From NCBI RefSeq assembly GCF_001625215.2, contig NC_030385.2, forward strand, positions 1,791,135 to 1,855,134: DNA of 64,000 nt. Reading direction: 5' to 3'. Position numbers and translations under genes: made by a program. Shown one piece after another: positions 20,901 to 32,288 of this stretch; the stretch's first letter is position 1, and every line of letters begins with the position of its first letter. Below the pieces are notes generated by a model that made no database searches, was not told the DNA's origin, and saw nothing but the letters and a program-made list of their open reading frames with translations. This DNA is from Daucus carota subsp. sativus (lineage: Eukaryota > Streptophyta > Magnoliopsida > Apiales > Apiaceae).

Positions 20901-23900
20901 ACTAGTAAAAAATTCAAAATAAAAATGTAAAAGAGGACGGAGAAGCATCAAATATTTATGTTAAAATATTTGATCGAGTGCTCGGATGGTACTCGAAAAT
21001 TGGGAATCTACCTAGTTGAATTTAACATTATAGTTTGAAATGAATACTCAGATTTGCAACTAAGTCAAACAGTTTTTAATATCTATAACCTTGCTAAACT
21101 TAAGACTACTAACCAATCTGAAAAATTATGTTAAAATATATCAATTGTTTCTTATCACGTGTTCTTAACAAAAACAAATTAATATCACTTAAAAACAAAA
21201 TGAAGATATATGTATCAATCATGTGAGTTTTTAAATTGTTAAAGACGATAAGTTCGTATCACTAGCGAAGCATATGACCCCATGCATGCATGATTTTATA
21301 TGCAGTCTCACCAGTCACCATACATATCTTCATCAAATTTCGTTTTTATCAAGGAAATTAGGCAGCAATTCATTATTGTAGCTTCTGTTTATCACAATTC
21401 TTAATTTTGTCTATTCAAAAGTATATGTGAGAGGCTCGATGGTCAAGAACTTATATATTCAAAAGTATATGTGTTGTCTCAGGTCTTACTTCGATTCTGG
21501 CTCACCTCGAGAATATTTTAGAACATATACTCATTTGTCAGGCCTATAAATCATATTTGTGAAATAAAAAATTATAGGTGATACATTTTTCCTCTCGCAC
21601 ACTCACATCAATCACGCTAATTAAACCCTTCCTCACGTTAGGATGGTCTTGTAATGGGTGCACCAGAGTCTAGACTCCCAGCTAAAACACGCTCAATCGA
21701 AAATTTTCCAAAATGCAGAGTGTTGACAGTCAAGCAGCAAGCCAGGCCAGTGTGGTGAAAGTGACCCAAGTTCTGCTAGCCAACTTGATTCTGGGCTTAT
21801 TATTCATCAAGTCAACTTATCAACACGCAAATTTCGTACAATCTTTCGTTTTTCTCCACCGACGATTTGATTTTTCTTCCATTCGTTTTCCTTAAGAGAG
21901 TGATAAAATTGTGTTATTTTAATTATATTTTAAAATCTCGCAATTAAGATTTAATTATACAAAATATTGTTGTAAAAAGTAGATATAAACACAGAACAAA
22001 GATTAATTGAAGGTTAGACTGGCTTAAAATTAATTAGACGACTAATTAGATAATATGAGATTTAATCAATTCAACAAATTATAAAACATGAATTAATACG
22101 TGATTAGTCATAATTGATTACCGACTTTAAAACATAAATAAAAAACATTCAAATATGTGCTACGACAATTCAGTTTTTCTTTTATATACCGTATGCCCGT
22201 ATGGCGAGACTAGCTTATAATTCCGAGCATTTGAAAAAAAAAATCAAAGGAATCCGATTAGCTAGAGTAATTTGGTGGAATTGCGAGGCCCGCGAACAAG
22301 CTTGGTCGGTTTCTAATCCAAGTTGTCATCTCTTGGGTCCAATAATTTCAACATTGCCTGGTTGTCGATTTCTCAACCACCGTATCTTCTCCGCTTTGAG
22401 TATGATTTTAATTTAGCATGTTTTGGAATACGAGAACGAACTTATTTAAGAGAGAACGAACTTATTTAAGAGAAGATATTTTCCTTTTTTAGGAGTATGT
22501 TTTGGTACATATTCATAATAATTCATTAGTTGGGAATTTTTTTTTCTTAAATAACATGTGTCACACGCCTTTAATAATTAACACCACTCCTTTAAGCCAT
22601 TTCAATTTACAGATATATATTTGGCCTACAAAAAAAGGAGAACAACATGTGGGGTGAAAAGGGCACATGTTTTATGTTTTGTACTTTTTTTTCTGCATTT
22701 TGGATTAAGGACTCCATGTGAACAAAACTGTCATGTTAGGAAAAATATTCATGAAAAAGGTGATGTGTAAAAGTTATTTTTTTAAAAATATTTTACTATA
22801 AGGATTTGTTGATGAAACATGAAATAACTTTTCGTAAAATTTGGAAAGCGATATTTTTTTAAACATATGGGATCTTTATTTTATGAAAATAATTTCTGGA
22901 AAAAACTATATTTAAGAAACTGTTTTTAAATTTGCCAAGCAACTTATATTACCCACTCACTGATCAGAGTAAGAAAGAAATATTTTTTATTGTCTGTAAC
23001 AATAATATCAAACGAGTTTGTCATACAGATATTTATCAGATAATATTGATATCTACTTTTCATAATGTTTTTCAATATATACGGTATAATTCAATTTACA
23101 CATTTTGATATATGCACAGAAGAATAAATCGAGCTCAAATTTTGGTACAAGGGAGTAAAAATCCGGAAAAAATAGACTTTTTCGGAAAAAGACAATAAAG
23201 ATGTCATAACAGGGATGTGCATGGTGCGGTTTGCAATTAAACCGCAATCCAGATCCACAAAAGTGCGATTTCAAAAATTGAAACTCGAAATCGAACTAAG
23301 TATCATTGGTGCGATTGGATTTATAATATGAACGATTTCGGTTTCTTAAGTAACGGCGGTTCAGTTTAATAACCATGAACACAAAAAAATTAGTACAATA
23401 AATAATTAGAGATTTGGGCGTAAGAAAAACAAGAAACTTGTACTCTACATCTTGTTACACCAAGATACATACTATTGCGAGAGACTGATATTGTTGTACC
23501 ATCAGCATACAAAAATCATGCAAGGGTCCGGAAGGTGAAACTGTATAACCCAGATTATATTGCTGCTTGTTTCAATGTAACATCACCAATATACCAATAA
23601 AATTTATACACCGCATTAGTGTACTATAAAAACAATTCATAACACAGTGAATAATATATTATATCAATATTGAAACAAACATAATATAAATATTACAATA
23701 AATTATATATTTCATATAATATATATATAATATTTTAATATATAATAAACAAATAAAATATAAATATTGATGTCTGAAAATCAAAACCAAAATCAAGTTA
23801 TTGGTGTAGTTTTTGTTCAATTCAATATTTGATATGTGCGGCTTTATTTGATATGATTTTGTATAATTTTGACGATTTTAGATTCGATTTCTATTTTCAA

Positions 23901-24444
23901 TTGGGCTTTTAGTCCGTCCTCTGTCCCCGCTTCAGAGTATCCTTAACAGTCAACGGTTGACAACTTGAAAACAAAAACAAAGTTAAGTACTGTACCATTT
24001 ACTTGGGTCGGCCTGATTTGATTCTAATAGTAGTAGTATTTACATGCGATTCTACTCTGGGCCAACGAGCCCATCATAAACAAGATGTGCTTTGACCTTT
24101 GTTTCGTTTAGTTTCCCCTCCGCCTCTTAATATTTTGCTTATTTGTTTTTATAACATTTGTCTATACTTATTTTTAATCATTAATATCTTCAATATCGCA
24201 TTAGTATTAAATATAAACATTTCATCATATTAAAAAACTCATAAATACGAATCTAACAAAATCACTCATGATTATATTTGATCTTATAAATTATGTGTAA
24301 GTTAATAATTTTTCTCGGTGAACGGTTCCAACATGTCAAATAGAAAAAGAAAAAAGAACCGGAGGAAGTACATGACTTTCATCCCATGTTTTTAAATGCT
24401 CAATTACATGTCAAATACTTCTTATAAAACTTTTCACTTCAAAC
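17920..24444. other. Long gene-poor intergenic region
   Basis: About 6.5 kb of AT-rich DNA with only short ORFs. I recognise no gene, RNA or intact element. An 18-bp direct duplication (GAGAACGAACTTATTTAA) lies at about 22432-22470. A GC-richer patch at 22195-22400 has a 71-codon ORF without a recognisable domain. Confidence 0.6.
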
Positions 24445-24446
24445 TA

Positions 24447-24704
24447 CTCTCTCCGTTTCTTTTTTTTTTCCTGTTTGAGATGTCGGTACTGTTCATAACA
24501 TGAGACAAATTACTAATTTACATCTAATCTATAAAATTGAATATAGTCATGAGTGATCTTGTTAAATTCGTATTCACGAGTACTTTAATACGGTGAAATT
24601 TTTATATTTAATGCTAATACGAAATGAAAGATATTAACGATAAAAAGTGTGTGTTGGCAAACGTGAAAAACACAAACCGGAAAAGTATTTAGAGACGGAG
24701 GGAG
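24447..24704. mobile_element. Stowaway-like MITE, copy 1 of a family
   Basis: Ends CTCTCTCCGTTTC and GAGACGGAGGGAG, flanked by TA. The interior, including ATGTCGGTACTGTTCATAAC, is nearly the same as the copy at 35524-35782. Confidence 0.88.
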
Positions 24705-24706
24705 TA

Positions 24707-25523
24707 TTAGTTTTTTTTGTATTAGTTATCCATCTTTTCATTTGGTATATTTTCTCCTCTAAAATTTTCATTTGGTATGTTTACAATTAAACTGAGCAAG
24801 CAGTAAACTTTAAGACACATTCATTCTTCGTACACGTTCAAAGCTAGTATACATACAAAGTAAGCGTAATAATAATTAATTAAAATGAAAACTAAACATG
24901 AAATTTAAAATTTTATATTTTGTTTAAGGTTTAATAAAAAGCATTAGTACTCGAATATTTATTCAGCCTATATTTTACCAAATTTCTTGTATAGAATTTC
25001 ATAGGGTCTTTTCAGCCAATATTGTAGCGGTACTCGAATATTGATTCCAAAGTCTAAACTTGAATATCTAAACGAGTGATTGATTGGACACTTAATATTT
25101 AGCTGTCTTGGCAAGACACAGATTCAGCTCTTCAAGTCCTATACTACTGTAGAAACTTGAAATTAGGGCAACAATTAATGTGACAGTTCCCCTAAAAGAG
25201 ACAGTATATTTACGTATCTAGCTCGCTATTTCATGAACGAAAGTTGATTCGATGTCAGATTTAGAAACCAACAGAGAGTTCATCATCATTCATTCAAACC
25301 TGAGCTTACACATATTTATACGACTACATTAACTGAACCAAACAACAAACAAAAAGACAGCAGAATCTATTAGTACACTACTAGTCTGATAAAAAGTCAT
25401 GACCACGCGACAATTTGAGAAATTAACGGCGAGAACATCGGAATTGAAGATCTTCTACTGTTGATGATGGTTAGTTTTACAGCACGAACGTTGTTATTGG
25501 AAGCGGAGTCAGTTCTGAGAGTT
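24707..25523. other. Intergenic DNA downstream of AHP6
   Basis: No gene recognised. It must include the AHP6 3' UTR next to 25524. Confidence 0.55.
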
Positions 25524-26820
25524 TTACTGTTGCTGCTGTTGCATTGGGTTCGGATATCTGATTCCTGCTGCCAATACTCGTTGCTGCTCTATCTGCAATA
25601 TCGTGACGGAATCAGTACTTCAAAACTTGATAATATCATATGAAACTAGTAGGAGCTGAAGAAAATATTATTACTGATTTTTGACTAAAAGTCGGGAATT
25701 GAAGTAAAATCATCACCTATATTTTTAATCCGAGCACTATACCAAAAACAGCTATATTTCGACAAAATTTATTTTGTAAGTGTTTTTATTTTTTTGAAAT
25801 TAGAATTTTTCGGTCAAAATTATCCGCTTTCTGAAGTGTAACCACGCATGCATGTGATATTTTATGTATGCACAACAGTACAAGAGTATGAAGAATGAAT
25901 TAATGCAGGAGTGGAATATATATGAGGAATATTTACATGGAAGAATTCGTGTAGTTTGTTCTTGAGATAGCAGTACTCGTGTTCCAGAACATCCAAAGCC
26001 CTCAAGCACCTAAATCAATCAAGAAACAAGTATAATTTTCAGTAACAAATGATCATACAATCTTAAATGTTTAACTCATGGTTGCGAATGATACCCGAGT
26101 CTGTTATTTTGTTCCGAAGCAGCGCGAAGGGCGACGCAAACATTTCTGATCCTGTTAGCACCGATGCTGGAGCTGCTCCCAATCAGCTGATTCAGATGAA
26201 CTCCCACTCTCTTGTACTCCCATTGTTCCCTATCCATCCTGTATTTCACACTTGTCTTAGCATCCGAACCTCGAACTTCAAAGTATTCGAGAAAAGTTTT
26301 TTACCACGATCATTATATAATAGACGTAAACATTTCAAGTATTGTATATAAGAACTAGTCTTACAACAATGTTCTGAGATTGCGCAAGAGCTTCTCGGAC
26401 TCGTTGAAGTAGATGTTCACCACTTCGGACACAAAGTTCGGTGAGCTTTCGTCTTGCAACTGCTGTAGCTGTAAGAACTGCTCATCCAAAACTCCCTGTG
26501 CCATGTATATTTCATATCACAAAATTACTCACAATTAATAGCAAATTCAGCTAAAAATACCAAAAAAATGAGCAAATAAACCAAGTTGGGGGCGGAACCG
26601 GGGATCAGACTGAGCCCCGGTCCATTCCCCGTCGACTGTCCTTAAACATAAAAATTAGAAAATTCTAAATATAAAATGGACTCGTCTACTAAAATCCTAG
26701 CTCCGTCCCGAGACTACGCTAAATGCACAAACAAAAAGTATTGAAATGTACCTGGTGGAAGAGCAAAGCGAGTAGACGATTCATATCGGCAACCAACCGA
26801 TAAGACTCCAGCCCAAGCAT
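25524..26820 (-). CDS. AHP6: AHP6-type pseudo histidine-containing phosphotransfer protein
   Basis: Five exons on the minus strand, 26820-26752, 26495-26365, 26238-26095, 26009-25937 and 25592-25524, join in frame with GT...AG borders to a 161-aa protein. The HPt four-helix domain is clear: FLQLQQLQDE in helix B, then the phosphotransfer loop. There the usual His of the HQLKGSSSSIGA motif is Asn: the frame reads HLNQLIGSSSSIGA, with Asn at residue 83, the same position as in Arabidopsis AHP6. Such proteins cannot accept phosphate and inhibit cytokinin phosphorelay, probably by competing with true AHPs; AHP6 acts in vascular patterning and phyllotaxis. The C-terminus (EQQRVLAAGIRYPNP) also matches AHP6. 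The start is the first in-frame ATG, giving MLGLESYRLVADMNRLLA. A TATA box TCCTATAAAT lies at 26940-26931. Confidence 0.95.
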
Positions 26821-26930
26821 CCACAATGGCAAACCCGTCTTGACTCACTCCCACAATCCTGAGTTTGCTAAGTTTAAAACGCAGGTAGAGAAGGCGAGAA
26901 CAGGTGACTAAAGCCTCAGTCCAGGCCGCT

Positions 26931-26940
26931 ATTTATAGGA
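26931..26940 (-). promoter_or_regulatory. TATA box of AHP6
   Basis: TCCTATAAAT on the minus strand about 110 bases upstream of the AHP6 ATG. Confidence 0.6.
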
Positions 26941-26944
26941 TAAC

Positions 26945-28716
26945 AACTACAACTAGAAAAATCTCTCCTCGATCCTCGTCTTATGTAGAGTCACAGAGTC
27001 TGAGGGGTGAGTTTTAATGGTTTTAAAAGAAAGCAGTAAAATCGAGGTGAGATGTGTGGTATTTGGCAGACAAGACTAAGCCCAGCTGGCTGAAGAAAAG
27101 AGACAATTTGACAGGCACTGCCACTTACAGAATGGAGGCGCTTATTTTACATTCACAGACCTTCTCCTGCTGTTTGCTGCTCCATATTAGTCTCTTTTGC
27201 CCGTACTGTGCAGTAATACTGTCACCGTAGTCGGATACTCGTTCCGTTTCAAAATAGTTGTCCAGTTCGATTTAATCACCTGCATCTTCAAATGTATGTG
27301 TTAATCAGATAATTCCCTCAATTATCCTCGGATCATTTATTTCTAATTTACTATGTTCTAAAAGTTGATGATTATACTGTCGTTATAGTCGAATATTTGT
27401 TCCGTTTCAAAATACTTGTCGAGTTCGACTTACCAGAACTCGCTGAACTAATTAAATATGTGATTATTCAATCTTATTAATCTCTGATTAATCCTTATTA
27501 TGTTTCTTCACCGGTTAAATCTGAATATTCTCACTTTTCATGACAATGATAATTTATGCAGAAACGGAAAAATAAAATTTAAAATTATTCCATTATGTAA
27601 AATCAAAATTTAATTATTATTTTGAAATCAATCGAGGGAGTGAATGAATACTATTTATGTACACACAAAGAGTCAGCTCCGCGTGCAATGCTACTGCTGC
27701 AGTGCGGCGTTATATACCCCCATTCTTACCGACACTTACCTGCACCAGCTTACTGTAATTTTTATATTCGGAGTTATAGCTTATTTTAACAAGTGTTACT
27801 TTTGTGTCACTTTTCATCTGCTCAATCTGTTGCAAATGGAACTTTTGTTTCGTTATGCACCTGGATCACAAACACGACTGCACTTTTCTCACTAGGCCTT
27901 GAAGATTGGGCTTTGAGCGCCCGTTTTATAAGGCAACTGTGGCCATTATTTTTGCAGTAAAAAGATGAATAAACTTACAGTGTCATCTTAGTTCTTGTCC
28001 ATGTAACACTGGGATATTAAAGCAGTGTTCTAAAAATTTTTGATTTATTAGAAATTTTTTGATTAATTTTTTAAAAATATTTTATAAATGTATCAATTAC
28101 GCTCTTATTTAATTGAAAATTCCTGATTTATTGAAAAATCAATAAATTTTCGATAAATCTTGAATCGGTAGCTCAACCGATTAGTTCTGATTTGCTGTTG
28201 AGGTAAATTTATTAAAAAAGGTATAATAGAAAATTAGATATCAGAGTATTGTTTGCAGAAAGAGAAAATTAGAGCAGATACAGAGAGCTCAATTGAGTAT
28301 TTGTCTTTAGTAGCATTCAGTTTGCATCCAAGGCATGCAATTATTTTATTATTCGATCCAGCTTTTTCTGAATTTTGATTAATCTATATTTGTCGCAGAG
28401 GTAGAGCATTCTCTAAGCTACAACTACTTCCTACATATTGTATTTCTTTCTATCTATCATGTACAATATACTAATCATATGCAGGCTTAAGTATTGAGCA
28501 CTCTCATTTTACTGATAATAAGATGTTAGTGTTGGAGCCTACTGGTTCAGAAAAATAAGTCGGAAACTGATTTTAAGTCAGAAGTTAGTTTGCGATATAT
28601 TTTTTAATGATTTAATTTTTTGATAAAAATTATTCATAAATCATAAATTATCTGTAAATTATTAATTGGTCAAAAGTACTCAAACAAATATTTTAAACTT
28701 CCAGCCTATCACATTA
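26945..28716. other. Intergenic DNA upstream of AHP6
   Basis: Likely includes the AHP6 promoter. Two stretches reading GTTCCGTTTCAAAATA (near 27241 and 27400) resemble worn Stowaway ends, but I could not pair them. No gene seen. Confidence 0.5.
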
Positions 28717-28966
28717 AGGGGTCGCTTGGGTGAGCTTAAAATAAGTGCTTATTGCTTAAAATAAATAAGTGGAGTATAAGTTAGAAACAATTTAAGATTT
28801 ATAAGTGATTAAAGTGTTTGGTAAATAAGTAGAAACCCAGAAACAAAAACTAGTACTCCTAGCTTTTTATAAGTAACTCTTTACTTTTTACACAAACAGT
28901 ACGAAATAAGTGCTTCTAACTTATAAACCCAGAAGCCGGCTTTTGAGCCGTTTTCAAACAGCCCCT
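28717..28966. mobile_element. Possible hAT-like MITE
   Basis: The left end GGGGTCGCTTGGGTGAGC and the right end GGCTTTTGAGCCGTTTTCAA...CAGCCCC are imperfect inverted ends, and the interior AAAATAAGTGCTT/ATAAGTGCTTCTAAC arms are partly inverted. Flanking TCACATTA and TCACGTTA may be an 8-bp duplication with one mismatch. Boundaries are approximate. Confidence 0.45.
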
Positions 28967-29466
28967 AAGTCACGTTAAGTCATAAACACAATTTTAAACT
29001 CACTAAAACGAGCTCTCTTTGTGGGCAATAGAAAGCAAGCCATGACTTTACCCTGGTGAGACTTGGGGAGAAGAACCCTGGAATGGTTTGTTTAAGGAGA
29101 AGCACTTCGAGAGGGCGACTTTACCCATGCTAAAAAGTGCTTACTTAACACTGACTTTCTGTTTCTCGTGTGCCTTTTCTGCACCCATGCCTTACTCAAT
29201 GAAGGCATTATATATAATTGTTTCATATATTTCACAGATTAATCATTCATTAATCTTGTTTTACATTATGCTTTGTTTCACTTGCATTGAAATTCCAAAT
29301 GCTGTTCTGTTTCGTGCACAAATGAAAAGCTATGAGGTCATTCACAGCTGCATGCGTGTCTTTTCTTCACTAGCCACTTGACTCGTTGCTCGAGATCATC
29401 TAGCCGCCCAGCATTCTCCTGTTCTCATGTCCTGCTGTGAGAGCATGTTTTGTATTAGTATTAGAG
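28967..29466. other. Intergenic DNA
   Basis: No gene or element recognised. An ORF of 97 codons at 29088-29381 has no known domain and no splice or codon support. Confidence 0.5.
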
Positions 29467-29469
29467 TAA

Positions 29470-29840
29470 GAGCAAGTCCAACACTATGCTAAGAGGTTCC
29501 CTAAAAATATTATAAAATAATATGTCTTAGTGATTTAACACAAGATTTAGCACATGAGCTCCAATAGTACTCCCTATATCCATTCCCTATTATTATAATA
29601 ATATTAAAAAAGAGGGAGAGAGGAAAAAAGAGAGAGGGAAATGATGTGGAGGAGAGAGGGAAATGAATATTTTAATGATAAAAATAGTTTAGAAGTGGCT
29701 AGCATATTCTAAAAATAGGGAAGGGGATGCTTGTGCTAGTGATTTAGCACATCACTAGCATAGTCTTGGAGTGCAATTTTATCTCATATTCCCTATTTTT
29801 GGATTTAAGACTTGATTTAACACAGCTATTGGACTTGCTC
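29470..29840. mobile_element. Tourist-like (PIF/Harbinger) MITE
   Basis: Ends GAGCAAGTCCAACAC and TATTGGACTTGCTC are inverted, flanked by TAA at 29467-29469 and 29841-29843. 371 bp without an ORF. Confidence 0.85.
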
Positions 29841-29843
29841 TAA

Positions 29844-30667
29844 TATACTCCCATAAGAGAAGAAAGGACATGTTGATGTGGTGACTAGCTATTCGCTTCT
29901 TAAACGTCGTAGCTTATACCGATTCGAGTCGAGTTTGAGATTTTTATTATTAAAATTGGTACTCCCACCTTCCTCTAAGTTGTATACACAAGAGGAACGG
30001 CACGTATTTTAATTTTTGTCTAAAGTACAGTTTTATAACTTATAAATTATTTTTAGAATTTTTATTGTATATGAAAATCGGAAATCAGAATTAATCTAAT
30101 CTGTTGATCCGTCGATTCAAGATTTATCGGAATTTTTTTGATAGATTGAAATTTTTCTTATAGTTAAATCAGAATGTGGTCGATAAAATAATTTTAAAAA
30201 TTAATCGGATTTTTATAATAAATTGGGATTTATCATAACACTGGGCTCGCAAGCCTGTTCGAGGTTCACACTTTTTACCATTTATATATTAGTGGAGTAT
30301 AATTTTGTAAAAATGTTTAAATTTGAGTCGAAATGATGATTTTCGAGTTTTATCTGTTCTTCAAAGTCTATCTAGGTCTTTGACCTGAGTATAAATTGAT
30401 TCAACATTTATCAAACCGAATTCATGACCTGATAAAACTCAATATATCAATATATGATAAGCAAACTGTCAGTCGTCTAATTTTCATTTAGTTACATCAA
30501 TATATGAATAACAAATAACCTAACTCGAATTTAATATGATAAGCGGCATGAAATACGAATATAAAGTGACATAATATTGCTTGAAATAATATATTAATAT
30601 TAAGTTCTTATAATTTAATCCAGCATTTGATCAAAATTTATTTAATTTTGACTCGATATAACATCTA
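29844..30667. other. Intergenic DNA
   Basis: AT-rich, no gene or intact repeat recognised. Confidence 0.55.
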
Positions 30668-31586
30668 GGCCTGTAAACGGATCGGATTTGGATCGGATCT
30701 ACCTAAATCCATATCCTAATCCATTTAAATTTATCGGATTCGGATCGGATCGGATCAGGAGTCGGATATTTTACAAGTCAATCCATATCCGATCCACTCG
30801 GATCATGGATAATCGGATCGGAGCCCCGATCCACTAAAAATTATGAAATATATTTTTTCACCGTGAACAATGTTTGAACTTCCATACAAAAAAAAAGTGA
30901 TATTTTCTAGCTATATTAATTCATAAACTTTAGTGTAATATGTAAAAAAAACTAATAAAGCAGTATTTAATAAAAACTTTGTTGGTTGTTCTTATAAAAA
31001 CTTCAACACAGAATTTATCAAGTAAATAGAAAATTAATAAATAAGTTGCTTAATACTTTTGGAGCAAGCAAATTATGATTTGCTCCTCTATTAATAAGGA
31101 TTAAAATCGATAAATATGTCTTAAATACAGATGCAGGTGATTGAGGAGGACAGGAGGTTTTAAGTGAAAGAGTTAGCTCCTGTGTTTATACTTACTCTAC
31201 ATAAAAGAAGATTGATTATTAGATTAACCGGATAACAAGAGTGAGAGCCATGTCAAGAATTAGGAGCGGCTGATCGATTATAAGAAGATATGATCTAGGG
31301 TTTTGTCTTGTATCTTTAGAAATTTTTATTTTGTATGTAATATATTAATAATAATATATTATATTATAATACAATATAATATATAATATATAATATAGTT
31401 AAGCATGAATCGGATCGGATCGTTAACAGATTGGATTTGACCATATCCATATCCATTCTTTATCGGACCGGATTATTATCGGATCGGATTATTAGCAGAT
31501 CGGTTTTTTTTAATAAGGATCCATATCCATTTATTTAACCACGGATCGGATCGGGTCGGATCGGATATCCGATCCATTTACAGGCC
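30668..31586. mobile_element. Non-autonomous TIR element rich in GGATC motifs
   Basis: Ends GGCCTGTAAACGGATCGGAT and ATCCGATCCATTTACAGGCC are inverted repeats with one mismatch. Both subterminal regions are packed with ATCGGATCGGATC-type motifs. The sequences TAACATCT (left) and TAACATCG (right) near the ends could be a worn 8-bp duplication, which would suggest hAT, but they are not exactly abutting. No transposase ORF. Confidence 0.6.
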
Positions 31587-32288
31587 TTTATTAACATCGA
31601 CACTTTTACGAACAGATAGAAATGAGTCAAATGAGATTTGAAATCAGAAATGAGCACTGGACACATGAAATGAGTGGTTAGTTGTAATTAAACGGGCTTT
31701 CACGACCACAGGCCCAGAGAAGAATTTGTCAGTAGCATATCAGACCATTGCGTTAAAAAAGCCCGTGATTGCTCTTCTAACACTTTGAAGTGGATTTATG
31801 CTCTACAAGAAACAGGATCTTGGTATTTTAAGAATTTACATTCAGTTATTTGGTATAAAACACCAAATACCAAATCTGGAATTTTAAGAATCTACATTCA
31901 GTTACTTGGTATTAAACATTTGTACAAAATCTGGAATTTTAAGAATTTACATTCAGTTATTTGGTATAAAACTCCAGATTATATTTTGTTTCAGGGAAAA
32001 AAAAAAAATTCACTTTCTGTTGCAATTTCAGTAAATACCCCAGTCCTTTGAGGTTATTTCAACATAACTATATACACCAGTATCACATTTCAACTTTCTA
32101 GTCTGTGGGTCTCGGCTGGAAAAATAATATAAAAACTAATGGAAATGTGAAAAATTTAGCTAAAAACATAGGCAGCTAATTGTCCTCTCGAAAAAAATAT
32201 ATGCAGGAATAGTATCTGAAGTAATGTCAATATATATCCTGTAGTCGGAAAACGCCAAATGATGAACTCTCACGCTCAAATGGCAAAA
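31587..32288. other. Intergenic DNA downstream of the desaturase
   Basis: Holds a short triplicated repeat (31821-31985) and the presumed 3' UTR of the desaturase next to 32289. No other gene. Confidence 0.5.
31821..31985 (+). repeat. Three tandem copies of a ~55-bp unit
   Basis: Each unit holds a close version of TTTTAAGAATTTACATTCAG followed by TTA(T/C)TTGGTATAAAAC and AAATCTGGAA. Unit lengths vary slightly. Confidence 0.8.

Noticed and set aside
22201..22416. 71-codon ORF in a GC-richer patch
   Set aside because: No recognisable domain, no splice or promoter support. I considered organelle-derived DNA but saw no gene that I know.
25728..25770. CACTATACCAAAAA-like sequence, possible CACTA left end
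   Set aside because: No inverted partner or 3-bp duplication found; it lies in an AHP6 intron.
29088..29381. 97-codon ORF
   Set aside because: Hydrophobic composition without a family match, and no splice or promoter evidence.
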